From: Nitrospirales bacterium
Lineage (GTDB): Bacteria > Nitrospirota > Nitrospiria > Nitrospirales > UBA8639
Assembly (NCBI GenBank): GCA_031315865.1
Contig: JALDRJ010000002.1
Location: forward strand, 310,001-374,000
Direction of reading: 5' to 3'
Length of the DNA: 64,000 nt
Position numbers and translations under genes: made by a program. The notes under the pieces were generated by a model. The model had not been told where the DNA came from. It saw only the letters and a program-made list of their open reading frames with translations, and searched no databases. Below, piece after piece: positions 36,439 through 45,967 of the stretch (positions are counted from its first letter, which is position 1; every line of letters starts with the position of its first letter).

Positions 36439-37809
36439 TTACAGAGTGTTTGGACTCTCAAGCACTCGGACGATAGCCGCCGCTGCCGTCGCACGCACCG
36501 CTTCATCTTGATCTCGCAGTGCGAGTTTCAGGCGAGAAAGGGCTTGACGGTCACCAATGCGGCCTAACGATCGGGCCGCAGAAATTCTCGGTTTCGGCAC
36601 AGGGTCATTCAAGAATAACAACAACGTATTGACCACGTCCCGACCATGCCCATTCCCGAGAGCTCTCGCAACTCCAGAACGAATACCAGGGTTGGTATCA
36701 GACATGAGCATTCTTACTGTCTCCACGACAAGTCCAAAAGGGCTGCTCAGTTGCAACAAAGCCGCCACGGAGGCCGCCTGTACACCGGGGGAAGTCACAT
36801 GCAATCCTTCAGTCAAAGCTGGAATGGCTTGCTCAGCCTTCAATTGCCCAAGGCTTACGGAGGCAATGCTACGAACAACGGGGCTGTTGTCATTCAAAGC
36901 AGAGATGAGTAACCCTACAGCCTTCTTATCGTGAAGCTTTCCTAACGAAGAAGCTGCCGCCCCCCGAATGGAAGGTTGACTATCCTGCAATCCCTGCTCA
37001 AGAATTTTGAGGGCTTCATCATAACCCAATTCACCCATGATTCGAAAAGCCGTACTTCGTTCGTATCCCGTGCCCTGTTGAGCCTCTAGTTGAATGCGTC
37101 TCCAAAATTCCGGATGCCCAAGTTGAATCATCGTGCCAGCGGCGGTGATTTGCACGAGCTTCACTTCATCCTTCAACAGGGGGCGGATAAGTGGCTGAGT
37201 CGATGGATCGGCCAGACGTCCGAGTCCCCGCAACGCCGCTGCACGCACAAGACCAGCCTTATCCTTCAGCGCCTGACGGAATCGAGTCGATTTTCTCCCA
37301 CTGCTCAATCCAGCCAGGCCTTCGGCGGCCAGTGCGCGAATCATTCCGGATTTATCCTCTAGTCCCTCCTCTAGGTATGGAACGATGTCCTCGGTATGGA
37401 TTTCCTTCAAAGCCGTATAGGCCGCACCACGAATTTGCTCTCGCATATCCGTCCGAAACGGAAGGATGGCGGCTATAGCCAACTCTCTGAGTAAGGCATC
37501 ATTTTCTTGATCAGACTCCTTGAGAGTCTGATCATATGCCTCGATACTTTCCTTGGTCTTTCCAAGTCGCGCCAAGCTCAATATCTTTAGTCGCTGGGCA
37601 GAACCCTCGCCTTTTTCCTTCTCGCTAAGCTGATCCAATGAATCCAGGACATCCTGAAATTGTCCGTTGGCGTAGGCATGCTGGATTTGGCCAAAGTCCA
37701 GTTTCTCTTGAGAGTCGGCGGCCCAAGCACATGTCCCGTGGACAAATATGAGCGATAAAAACATGAACAGCTTCAAAGCTTGTGAATAGGTTTTCAATCT
37801 AGGCATCAC
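36439..37809 (-). CDS. Exported HEAT-repeat protein
   Basis: A 456-aa protein with a signal peptide (about 8-30, ending AWAAD), a short TPR-like helical segment (35-105) and then at least nine HEAT/PBS-lyase-type repeats of about 31 residues, with the recurring pattern IRxxAAxxLGxLxDxxAVxxL. Such superhelices bind proteins; relatives in the phycobilin lyase branch bind chromophores. With a signal peptide, the protein should sit in the periplasm or outer membrane. It lies between the DUF255 lipoprotein and the cupredoxin-fusion operon, all minus strand. Confidence 0.88.
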   Translation of the reverse strand: MMPRLKTYSQALKLFMFLSLIFVHGTCAWAADSQEKLDFGQIQHAYANGQFQDVLDSLDQLSEKEKGEGSAQRLKILSLARLGKTKESIEAYDQTLKESDQENDALLRELAIAAILPFRTDMREQIRGAAYTALKEIHTEDIVPYLEEGLEDKSGMIRALAAEGLAGLSSGRKSTRFRQALKDKAGLVRAAALRGLGRLADPSTQPLIRPLLKDEVKLVQITAAGTMIQLGHPEFWRRIQLEAQQGTGYERSTAFRIMGELGYDEALKILEQGLQDSQPSIRGAAASSLGKLHDKKAVGLLISALNDNSPVVRSIASVSLGQLKAEQAIPALTEGLHVTSPGVQAASVAALLQLSSPFGLVVETVRMLMSDTNPGIRSGVARALGNGHGRDVVNTLLLFLNDPVPKPRISAARSLGRIGDRQALSRLKLALRDQDEAVRATAAAAIVRVLESPNTL

Positions 37810-37901
37810 ATCGAACCCTCGGTTATTTCATATACGCGTACAATGACTGGCATAATCCATGAAGACAAACACGCTCAGTGCTTCTCCTGCTCCATGACGG
37901 T

Positions 37902-38579
37902 TCATTCTTCTTGATCGGGGTAGGATTCACGAGCTTCCACCTTTCGATAACCCAAGGGAATCTCAAAGTAAAAGTCAGGCTGTTGAGAGATAACCACATG
38001 TTCGTACTCTACCCACCAATCACGATCTCGACTGAGCAGTTTGAGAAGAACCTCTCGCTCAGCATCCACCCACTCATAGTAGGCCTCATGTTTGCCGGAT
38101 TCGGTGACGACTTCAACGTCAAATAATGTGGCTGGACGCTTACCGACGTACGCATCACCAATCAACGTTCGCTTTATTTCACCTTCTAGTGTCACCGAAA
38201 ACGGCAACACGTCCTGTTTGGTCACAGGCACACTTAAGACAAGCCGACGATCAGAGTAAATGTACCAGACCTTTCGTTGATCTAATCGAACAATCGTGAC
38301 CCCCGCAAAACCCAATTCAGTTTTTAATCCGCCAAAATACTCGATACGATATCGATTATCCTTGACGAATAATTGCGCTTTAGAGACCTTCCCCCCTCTT
38401 CGCCATATCAAACGAGCGGAAAATCCTGTCGTGGTTGGCACCGGAGAGGCGACAATACTGCTACCGATAGGATGTGAAGCCGAAAATGCCTGGGGGGCAT
38501 CACAGATAACCACGGTCACCAGAAGAATCGTGACGATTGCCTCTCTCCTGGCACAGAACCGGATCATCTCCCATTTCAT
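37902..38579 (-). CDS. Exported LolA-fold-like protein
   Basis: A 225-aa protein with a signal peptide (about 12-34). The mature part consists of regularly alternating beta strands, with pairs such as AQLFVKDNRYRIEYFGG, TIVRLDQRKVWYIYSDRRLVLSVPV and HEAYYEWVDAEREVLLKL. This is the pattern of outer-membrane-lipoprotein-sorting (LolA/DUF4412-like) half-barrels. Its start overlaps the stop of the upstream cupredoxin-fusion gene by four bases (ATGA), making it the third gene of that operon. Function unknown; a carrier of a hydrophobic group or a structural partner is possible. Confidence 0.65.
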   Translation of the reverse strand: MKWEMIRFCARREAIVTILLVTVVICDAPQAFSASHPIGSSIVASPVPTTTGFSARLIWRRGGKVSKAQLFVKDNRYRIEYFGGLKTELGFAGVTIVRLDQRKVWYIYSDRRLVLSVPVTKQDVLPFSVTLEGEIKRTLIGDAYVGKRPATLFDVEVVTESGKHEAYYEWVDAEREVLLKLLSRDRDWWVEYEHVVISQQPDFYFEIPLGYRKVEARESYPDQEE

Positions 38580-39529
38580 GGAAGCTGTTGTTCAAGCAAC
38601 GGCTGAATATCGATCGGACGGCCGAGAGCGGCAGGCGTGAATCGAGGCGGAGTTCGAATTTTATGTGCCGTCTGTCGCTCTCGTGGAGCAGGGAGCACAA
38701 AAGTGACCGAGAGCTTCTCATTTGGCTTTATCTCGACCATTTGTGTGACGACTTCCCTCACGCTTGGGTGCCAGGCTTGCACTCGATACCTACCAGGGGG
38801 AATGCGATCGATGGAAAATGTTCCATCGGACGACGTGAAAGCATAGTATGGATTTTCGACGGCAATCGCCCAACTCTCCATGTAAGCATGGAACCCACAT
38901 TGCATGACAAAAGTCTTTCGGCCCTTGCTCAAATGAAATTGTCGTACGAGCGACTCGCTGGGTTTGTGGTGATGGGCGGCATGCCTGTTGTCACGTTCAT
39001 GAAGACGATTGAATGGGAGCGGAGAATTAAATAAGACTCGCGTTCCCTGTTGTTTCGATGTTTCATAGGCCTGAATATCATGCATCACAGGATCCATATT
39101 AATCACCTCTACCCCATGCCCACTCCGTACGATCGTCGTAAATGGATGGAATTGACAATCCTTGGCTTCCACTCGAGGGATCGACAGAGTAAATGGTTTT
39201 CCGGCCTGAACCTCTTCAAAAAAGATGACAACATCTTTTACCTGTCCCTGATCGTTCACATGGAAGTCCTGTAACAAACGCCAACCATTCCCGGTCGATA
39301 TACGACCGCAATATTCGGGATCAGGAAAGGTCACGAGATTATACGCTTTTGGTTCGGGAGGTGAACCAGAGAGCGTCACGACGCCGGTGAGTGTGCCACC
39401 GTCTTCGACTTCTTTGATTTCATACCCAAAACTGCTTGCAATAAAGCTCATCGAGTACACGACCCACCCCAGGCACGCAAACAGATAGAAAGGCTTAAAA
39501 CCTCTGGTGAATACACGAATCGATTTCAT
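38576..39529 (-). CDS. Cupredoxin-like/carboxypeptidase-regulatory fusion protein, tandem copy 2
   Basis: A 317-aa exported protein with an N-terminal hydrophobic signal (about 12-34). It shares the ordered blocks of its upstream neighbour: YNLVTFPDPEYCGRISTG, a KDC pair, NMDPVMHDIQAYE with a likely copper-binding His, and MQCGFHAYMESW with a Cys-x2-His-x2-Met loop of the type 1 copper kind. A C-terminal CarboxypepD_reg-like domain (SSDGTFSIDRIPPGRYRVQAWHP) follows. A His-rich segment (DNRHAAHHHKP) sits between the copper half-sites. The gene is coupled on both sides by ATGA overlaps. Likely a periplasmic copper or electron-transfer protein (inference). Confidence 0.8.
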   Translation of the reverse strand: MKSIRVFTRGFKPFYLFACLGWVVYSMSFIASSFGYEIKEVEDGGTLTGVVTLSGSPPEPKAYNLVTFPDPEYCGRISTGNGWRLLQDFHVNDQGQVKDVVIFFEEVQAGKPFTLSIPRVEAKDCQFHPFTTIVRSGHGVEVINMDPVMHDIQAYETSKQQGTRVLFNSPLPFNRLHERDNRHAAHHHKPSESLVRQFHLSKGRKTFVMQCGFHAYMESWAIAVENPYYAFTSSDGTFSIDRIPPGRYRVQAWHPSVREVVTQMVEIKPNEKLSVTFVLPAPRERQTAHKIRTPPRFTPAALGRPIDIQPLLEQQLP

Positions 39530-40440
39530 GGTTTTTGTAGGCGAAGAGACGGAACGATCTCGACACCCTCCCCTAATAATTCAACACCAAAATGTGGATT
39601 ATCATGCATTTCATGAACGCTCCGCCGTCCTTTGACGGGTTCGTATTCAAAATCGTGGACGGTGGTCCCTTGAGGTTCGACTGAAATATCCTGCTGAAGG
39701 TACTTCTTCATACCTGGATGCCAGACCGTTAAAGTATAGTCCCCTGGAGGCACATCTGTGAGTTCAAACGCTCCATCCTCTTTGGTGATGGCATAATACG
39801 GGTTCTCGACGATCAACCCCCACGAGAACATATAAGGATGAAATCCACATTGCATGACAAAAATATTTCTTCCTTTACGCAGGTGAACATGTTCAATCAT
39901 CGGTTTTCCCGGCATATGCTTGTGGCTATTGAGCAGCCCGAGAACTTTATGAAAGGGATTCATCGGGAGCGGACGGTTAAATAACACTCGAGCCCCACGC
40001 TCTCTCGCCGTCTCATATCCTTGAATATCGTGTTCAATCGGGTCCATGTTGACGACCGTTAGCTCATCCTTTTTGCGAAGCACATTGACGAAGGGAAGGA
40101 AGTCGCAGTCGATCGCTTCAACACGTACCTTTTTCGTTTCAAATTTCTTCCCTTTTTTAATGTCTTTGAGCATCACAACGGCGTCTTTAAGCGCCCCGTC
40201 TGGAGCGACAATAAAGTCTTCAACGATTCGCCAGCCCGTTCCCGTGGAAATTCGTCCGCAATACACGGCATCGGGGATCGTCACGAGATTAAATGCCATA
40301 GCACGAGGTCTCTCACCCAATAACGTCACTTTTCCACGAATGGTCCCTCCATTTTTGACAGAAATTTCTTCATATGACCAAGCTTGGGCGGACATCCCCC
40401 CCAGAACTACCATACAGACCAGCAACTTCGACCACCACAT
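39526..40440 (-). CDS. Cupredoxin-like/carboxypeptidase-regulatory fusion protein, tandem copy 1
   Basis: A 304-aa exported protein: signal peptide about 1-20 ending in AWSYE, then FNLVTIPDAVYCGRISTG, NMDPIEHDIQGYE, MQCGFHPYMFSW (Cys-x2-His-x2-Met) and the C-terminal regulatory-like domain EDGAFELTDVPPGDYTLTVWHPG. Similarity to copy 2 across the whole length indicates tandem duplication. The ATG at 40440 sits behind AAAAGGGAGGTGATA, a near-ideal ribosome site; an in-frame TTG further upstream is rejected. It is the first gene of a three-gene coupled operon located just past the terminator of the giant multicopper oxidase. Confidence 0.82.
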   Translation of the reverse strand: MWWSKLLVCMVVLGGMSAQAWSYEEISVKNGGTIRGKVTLLGERPRAMAFNLVTIPDAVYCGRISTGTGWRIVEDFIVAPDGALKDAVVMLKDIKKGKKFETKKVRVEAIDCDFLPFVNVLRKKDELTVVNMDPIEHDIQGYETARERGARVLFNRPLPMNPFHKVLGLLNSHKHMPGKPMIEHVHLRKGRNIFVMQCGFHPYMFSWGLIVENPYYAITKEDGAFELTDVPPGDYTLTVWHPGMKKYLQQDISVEPQGTTVHDFEYEPVKGRRSVHEMHDNPHFGVELLGEGVEIVPSLRLQKP

Positions 40441-40522
40441 TATCACCTCCCTTTTCCCTCGCAAACATTATGCATCAGTATTAGGCCTCCTACACCCATA
40501 TTTATCAATATACACTACACAT

Positions 40523-40556
40523 AAAAAACGGGGAAGCCGAAGCCCGGCTTCCCCGT
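40523..40556 (-). terminator. Rho-independent terminator after giant multicopper oxidase
   Basis: On the minus strand ACGGGGAAGCCG and CGGCTTCCCCGT form a perfect 12-bp stem with a 5-base loop, followed by TTTTTT. It ends transcription about 30 bases past the oxidase stop codon and separates it from the cupredoxin-fusion operon. Confidence 0.93.
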
Positions 40557-40583
40557 CATTAAGATCGCAATTAATAGGCTGCT

Positions 40584-43500
40584 TTACTTAAAGGCAACGG
40601 GCTTAATTGCACCATCTTCAGATGGGACTACCTTCGCTTCTTGCGCACCAGTATTCACCGCTCCGCTTAGCGGAAGAATACTCTTATCACTTTGAGGCAA
40701 CACCCGTAGCAGTCCCCATTGTCCTGACTGAGAATACGGGAGCCTGGCGTTTCCATAAATATAATCGCCAGGCAGAGCATACACACCACCAGCAGAAGCC
40801 ACAAAGGCATCGATAGATTCTGAACCGGCAAATTCGACAGTACTAATCATATCGGCGCCTGGCAGGAACGGCTCAATCGGCCATTCATGTTTCTCTAATG
40901 TAAACATGCTGTTTTGCTCGCTACTGGCTCCGAACACATGAATTCTGACAGGATCTCCAGCATGTGACATGATCGTAGGAGTAGCCGGATCCTTAGGATC
41001 ATCAACTTCGCAGGGCTGGAACATGCGGCCTAATGAACATCCTTGTGATTCACGGTACAAGTAGGGTTCATTGCGATAGTTAATACCCACCAAACCGGCG
41101 ACATTTTGCACGTATGGCATGAAGCTCGTTCCGATGATGTTATCTTCATCTTGGAAGAACAGCGCCACATCACGATAGTTTCCTCGTTTTTCGTTTCCTG
41201 CCACAGATTGATCGATCAACACATCTGCTTGCCAGGCATTTTTCAACGAGACATCAGCCCCAGTTTTCGGATCCCGGTACTGAGACCCTTTGGGGCCGAT
41301 AATGATGGCTCCAAACAGGCCGTTTCGAGGATTCATCGCTACGTTGCCAAAGTCCCATACCAACGTTTGCGTCTCTCCAATAAATGGATCAGCATAGTAT
41401 GTGTATGTCCGACTTTCTCCCGGAGCAATGGTTTGATCACCAGGATTCTGTCCCAGATTAACCCCTTGTGAATCCTTGGGGTCAAACGCCAGGCCAAAGG
41501 CTGAGAATGAAGCACGACTTTCTTTCATTTTGTTGGTCAAATTAACTTGAATACAATCTCCAACGTTGGCGCGTAAGGTTAAAGGCATGGGTTGATATTC
41601 ACCCGAAACCTTGCTGACCTCCTCCTCCAAGACGTAAATTTTTGCGTCGGGGTTTTGTATCTCAATTTTCCGTTCAAAGTCGACCTCAATAGCATCTTCC
41701 ACGTTCGGATTAAAACTCATGGACGGGAAGTCGATCGCAGCCACGTTAAATGCTCTCATTGGCGCATCTTTAGGACACACTGGAAGCGGTTCAGGCATAC
41801 CTTCTTTTCCATATGCCTTATTCGGAAGAGGCTGGAGGTCATCCACCGGCTTGTCGAGCACTCGAATCAATCCCCACGAACCTTCCGAGAACTTGGAACT
41901 TCTGCCATTGAAATACATATAGTCACCTGGAAGATGCCGTGGTCCCCCAGCTTCCGGAACAACAAGATCATATCGTTCAGCAATTCCAATATGTATGGAA
42001 TTTTTTCTGTTCGCTTCTTGTGCATACCGTTCAGTCCAGAATGTATGTCCTGAGACGGTAAACACATTACTTTCATTCATCGTTACATCGATCAGGCGGA
42101 ACACGACCGCATCCCCCAAGTAAGCCCTGATCGTTGGCGTGCTGGGTTCGCCGTGGATAGCGCTGCTAAAAAGCTGAGATGTATCGGAATTGTTCGCCAA
42201 ACGTTGAGCAAAAGGTTCGGCTCGGAAATTGAAGGCACCGCCCGTTGTATGGGTACCGCCATTCAAGAATGGCATCGGTGTCATCTTGATCTTTTCGTTC
42301 GGTGGCATGATGAACGAGACCGTTCGTCCAGCCTCCAAAGCGACTTCGATCGGCTGACCAGGAGGATTCCCTGCCGTAACGACATTGACGGTATGGGGAA
42401 CGGTATCCATGACATGTACCATCAACTCACGGAAACTTCCTGCCACATCATGACCAACCCGCTCAACCGTATGAATATCCGCGACTAGTCCTGTCCGGAT
42501 AGGCTTTCCAGTCTTTGGATCATGCCATGTTGACCCAAAAGGTTCGATAAGGAACGTACACACCGCTCCATGCGGCCACGTCGTTCCACCAAATGCATGA
42601 TCATGACAGAAGACTGATCCAACATCTGCGTCAGCCCAGAATCTTTGACGGACAAACTCAACGGTCACGATATCATCAACAGGATGATCGTGGGCTAGCG
42701 GTGTATCAAAAGTCAGCGTTTCTCCGCCCCCCCCTGCTGCGGGAGCCGATGACGATCCCTCTCCACCAGGAACCTTCAACGTTTTCCCGACTCTGATAAG
42801 GTTTGGATTGTCTATTCCGTTAAGGTCTCTCAGTTCGTTGACCGACACGCCAAGAGACGACGCGATCGCACCAAGTGAATCACCAGGATTTACTGTGTAG
42901 GAACCAGTTCCCGATGAGGCGGCCGACAAGGAGCTACCAGACCCTCCAATAGCGACAATCCGCTTAATTTCATCTTTCCCCACATTATCGACTCCGACAA
43001 GAATCAGAGTTCCAACATGGTACTGTTTCGCATTCGTGATATGTATGGTTTTATCGCCTTTCTTCGCGGCTTTCGTGAGCTTAGCGTTCATCGGAACAGG
43101 AAGGCCTTTTTTCTTTTCCTTCTCAAACATCGTAAATGGCCTCATGGACTGCTCATATGAGAATCCAGAAATGACCCCGTCCGATGCTTGGTTATCAAAC
43201 TGCACAAAATGAAAATGCGTGTTGATCTTGGATGACTGGAAATTCGTGATATCATCGTCTTCCCACTCGCTTGTCAGAGTCCAGTCCATACAATCATACA
43301 TGTTGGCACGAAACACGAGAGGATATTTCAAATCATTATTGGCTCGAATAGCTTCTTCTTCATCATGCACAACATAGAGCAACCCATTGGGATCAACGAT
43401 AGCTTCCTGATCTCCTTGAGCCGCAGATAATTCAACTGGGAGTTTAATGAAATGAATATTATACTTCTGCGATCCAGCCCTTTCCGGACAAAGGCTCCAT

Positions 43501-45731
43501 CGCCCGTTTTCTCCAGGCTTCGCTGGATTCACCGTTCTCTTGCCTTGGTCATCAACATGAATCATTTCCAACCATGGCGCCGGATTGTGATCCGGTGCGA
43601 ATGGAACGCGCTTTCCGAAGTGCGGCGTTAACCAGGGCCACGCCACTTTTCCGGTCGTTGGTTCAAACCAGATCGCCCGTCGCTCTCCGGCTGTATATCC
43701 TTGCCATTCCGGATGATACTTTGGGTTAGGACCAATATCGGCTTCCTTTTCACTCATAGCCTTATTGCCGTCCCAAACCCAGTCAATCACCGTCGCATCA
43801 TATGCTTTCAATTGTCCTTCCTGATCATCCTTATGACCCGGTTTCCCCTGAGTCACCAACTGCATCTCGACCCAATCCTTGATGTTCACGACTCTCGGGT
43901 CAGATTTCCAATCGCTCTTTCCGCTCGCTACGATATTAAATTTTGTCCCAAACCAATTGACAGTCGTCCCAACCAATTTGTCAGAACTCACAGGCTTATG
44001 GATTCGATCCAGACGGTCCGGGAGTTCACGCAACGGAGGCATGACATCGTTATGGAACCCTGGCACTTGCAGGGTGTTGTACACACGCCAATAGCCCCAC
44101 ATTCCTGACACGTAGTGATGAGCCACATGACAATGGAATAAAAAGTCTCCAGCCAACCATTGGCAAAGCCCTGAGCCACATTCCGTCTCAAGATCCAACG
44201 CTTCTGATGGCCCAATCACTTCGACGTCCACGCGGTCGGACTTCGTTCGGATGACAGGATATTTCACTGGACCATTTTGACCAGTATTCCAAACCGGCAT
44301 TTGAGTCGCACGGGGACTTCTTTGCCAGCGAATCGATCCACCATGGGGGTGGTGAGAATGGAACACTTCCGAACCACCGTGAACAATCCTGAATTTGGCA
44401 GGATCCCCCAGGTAGCTTCGAGGAATCGTAGGGGATGCATCGCCGAATGTATAACTGCTATACCCCATCGATTCATCTTCAAATCCAAAATATTCATGCT
44501 GCACATGCATGTTGTTAATGCCAAACGGTTCACTCCTGAAATTCAGGGCTCGTGCTCCAGGACGATAGGTATCCGTCAATGGGTCACGTTGTGGCAAAAA
44601 ATCTCCATGTTTGTTAACTGGCCGAAACGCTTCGTCACCAATTTCATGATAAATTAACACAAACTCCCGAAAATCAGGACCTTTGGGCGTGTCAATCATG
44701 ACTTGCCAACCACTTCTTGCTTCCGTCGCAGAACCAGTACCAAGTGGTTCCCAATACTTCGAGCCGGCAGGTTCGACAACAAATACGCCCATCATACCAA
44801 GAACCGTCAACTCCCGATCGTTGCTATAGGAATGAAATTGTTTCGCACCTTCCTGAGAGTCGGGATGGATATACCATTCCATTTCAATCTCAGATGATCC
44901 TTTTGGCGCATCGCCTTCTTCATCTTCCTCTTCACTTGCACCGGCAGCAATCGCATCGGGGTTGGTCGTAGTGGCAGGCTGCCCGGTCTTGCTCATGACC
45001 ATGTCAGAACCGTTGATGTGCAAGCTGACATCTTCCCCAAATTCTAGTTGATTCCGTAATGTAAATTTGACGCAATCACCTTGGTTGCCTCGAATGACCA
45101 AAGGTTGAATCCACTGGTCTTGGATGCCGTTTTTCACGGCTCCGGGGTCCATATGGCCTTCGGATTCTCGAGCTTCCGCATTTTTAGCTTCTTCTTCGCG
45201 GACTTTCTCGATGTTTTCCGTCAGGACGTACATATACCCAGGGTAATAATCCAGCCATTGATTCAACGTGACTTCTACGTTGATAGCAGAAATATCATAA
45301 TGTTTGACGGGAGCAGTCTTAGGACACAGCCCGCCTTTGCCGGAAACCGGCTCCTGCCCTGAACTGGACATCAAGAGTCCATTTTCTTTCCCGGCACCAT
45401 ACTGATGCATCATCGACATCGTATTAAAGGCTCCGGTATTAGGAGAATGAGCCATCTCCTTCTCCATTTGCTTCATCATTCGTTGATGCTGAAGCTCGAC
45501 CAAAGCAGCCCGTTCAGCCCGGCCTTCCACCGAATTTTCAACGATGGTCTGGCCTTTGAGTTTTTCTGCCCAAGCCGGGGCATCTTGATGTGTCATCCCC
45601 GTTTTGTGGACCATGTGATTGTTTGATTCCACATCTTCAGCTGATGCTGAAGCAAACGGCAAGAAAACGACGGCAGCTAAAATACTCAGCCACCTGAGTG
45701 ATGGATACGTTGATACCTTCTGATAAAACAT
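40584..45731 (-). CDS. Giant multicopper oxidase with internal LysM domain
   Basis: A 1715-aa exported protein with a signal peptide (1-31). Copper-site motifs occur in several places: HSHHPHGG near 457-464, the trinuclear/type 1 motif FHCHVAHHYVSGMWGYW starting at 532, THFHFVQFDNQASDG near 837-850 and FCHDHAFGG near 1040. Its C-terminal third has further cupredoxin-like blocks (GYWRVYN- and GQWGLLRVL-type strands) with fewer His, probably structural. A LysM domain (about 944-987, YTVNPGDSLGAIASSLGVSV) is inserted between Gly/Ser-rich linkers. Size and the HFHFVQFD block recall the MofA/McoA/MnxG type of very large bacterial multicopper oxidases linked with Mn(II) oxidation; that match is from memory. 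A strong AAGGAGG site precedes the ATG. Confidence 0.88.
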   Translation of the reverse strand: MFYQKVSTYPSLRWLSILAAVVFLPFASASAEDVESNNHMVHKTGMTHQDAPAWAEKLKGQTIVENSVEGRAERAALVELQHQRMMKQMEKEMAHSPNTGAFNTMSMMHQYGAGKENGLLMSSSGQEPVSGKGGLCPKTAPVKHYDISAINVEVTLNQWLDYYPGYMYVLTENIEKVREEEAKNAEARESEGHMDPGAVKNGIQDQWIQPLVIRGNQGDCVKFTLRNQLEFGEDVSLHINGSDMVMSKTGQPATTTNPDAIAAGASEEEDEEGDAPKGSSEIEMEWYIHPDSQEGAKQFHSYSNDRELTVLGMMGVFVVEPAGSKYWEPLGTGSATEARSGWQVMIDTPKGPDFREFVLIYHEIGDEAFRPVNKHGDFLPQRDPLTDTYRPGARALNFRSEPFGINNMHVQHEYFGFEDESMGYSSYTFGDASPTIPRSYLGDPAKFRIVHGGSEVFHSHHPHGGSIRWQRSPRATQMPVWNTGQNGPVKYPVIRTKSDRVDVEVIGPSEALDLETECGSGLCQWLAGDFLFHCHVAHHYVSGMWGYWRVYNTLQVPGFHNDVMPPLRELPDRLDRIHKPVSSDKLVGTTVNWFGTKFNIVASGKSDWKSDPRVVNIKDWVEMQLVTQGKPGHKDDQEGQLKAYDATVIDWVWDGNKAMSEKEADIGPNPKYHPEWQGYTAGERRAIWFEPTTGKVAWPWLTPHFGKRVPFAPDHNPAPWLEMIHVDDQGKRTVNPAKPGENGRWSLCPERAGSQKYNIHFIKLPVELSAAQGDQEAIVDPNGLLYVVHDEEEAIRANNDLKYPLVFRANMYDCMDWTLTSEWEDDDITNFQSSKINTHFHFVQFDNQASDGVISGFSYEQSMRPFTMFEKEKKKGLPVPMNAKLTKAAKKGDKTIHITNAKQYHVGTLILVGVDNVGKDEIKRIVAIGGSGSSLSAASSGTGSYTVNPGDSLGAIASSLGVSVNELRDLNGIDNPNLIRVGKTLKVPGGEGSSSAPAAGGGGETLTFDTPLAHDHPVDDIVTVEFVRQRFWADADVGSVFCHDHAFGGTTWPHGAVCTFLIEPFGSTWHDPKTGKPIRTGLVADIHTVERVGHDVAGSFRELMVHVMDTVPHTVNVVTAGNPPGQPIEVALEAGRTVSFIMPPNEKIKMTPMPFLNGGTHTTGGAFNFRAEPFAQRLANNSDTSQLFSSAIHGEPSTPTIRAYLGDAVVFRLIDVTMNESNVFTVSGHTFWTERYAQEANRKNSIHIGIAERYDLVVPEAGGPRHLPGDYMYFNGRSSKFSEGSWGLIRVLDKPVDDLQPLPNKAYGKEGMPEPLPVCPKDAPMRAFNVAAIDFPSMSFNPNVEDAIEVDFERKIEIQNPDAKIYVLEEEVSKVSGEYQPMPLTLRANVGDCIQVNLTNKMKESRASFSAFGLAFDPKDSQGVNLGQNPGDQTIAPGESRTYTYYADPFIGETQTLVWDFGNVAMNPRNGLFGAIIIGPKGSQYRDPKTGADVSLKNAWQADVLIDQSVAGNEKRGNYRDVALFFQDEDNIIGTSFMPYVQNVAGLVGINYRNEPYLYRESQGCSLGRMFQPCEVDDPKDPATPTIMSHAGDPVRIHVFGASSEQNSMFTLEKHEWPIEPFLPGADMISTVEFAGSESIDAFVASAGGVYALPGDYIYGNARLPYSQSGQWGLLRVLPQSDKSILPLSGAVNTGAQEAKVVPSEDGAIKPVAFK

Positions 45732-45967
45732 GGACCGGCCTCCTTGACAGGAAATAAAGTTCGCGTTGTACCTCTATGTAAAAATCATACTTGAGTCACT
45801 GCACTACAGTTGGGCACTTCTCTCGGACACGCCAAGCGGCGGGAAAGAAAACGGTACTTAAAAACACCCGCGAGAGTCAAGTCCTTATGAATGGGACGGC
45901 AGACTGCCGACAACAAAGAGTCGGAAGAGTCGAGGATCGCCCCTCGGAGGAGAGCAAGTATTGAAGT

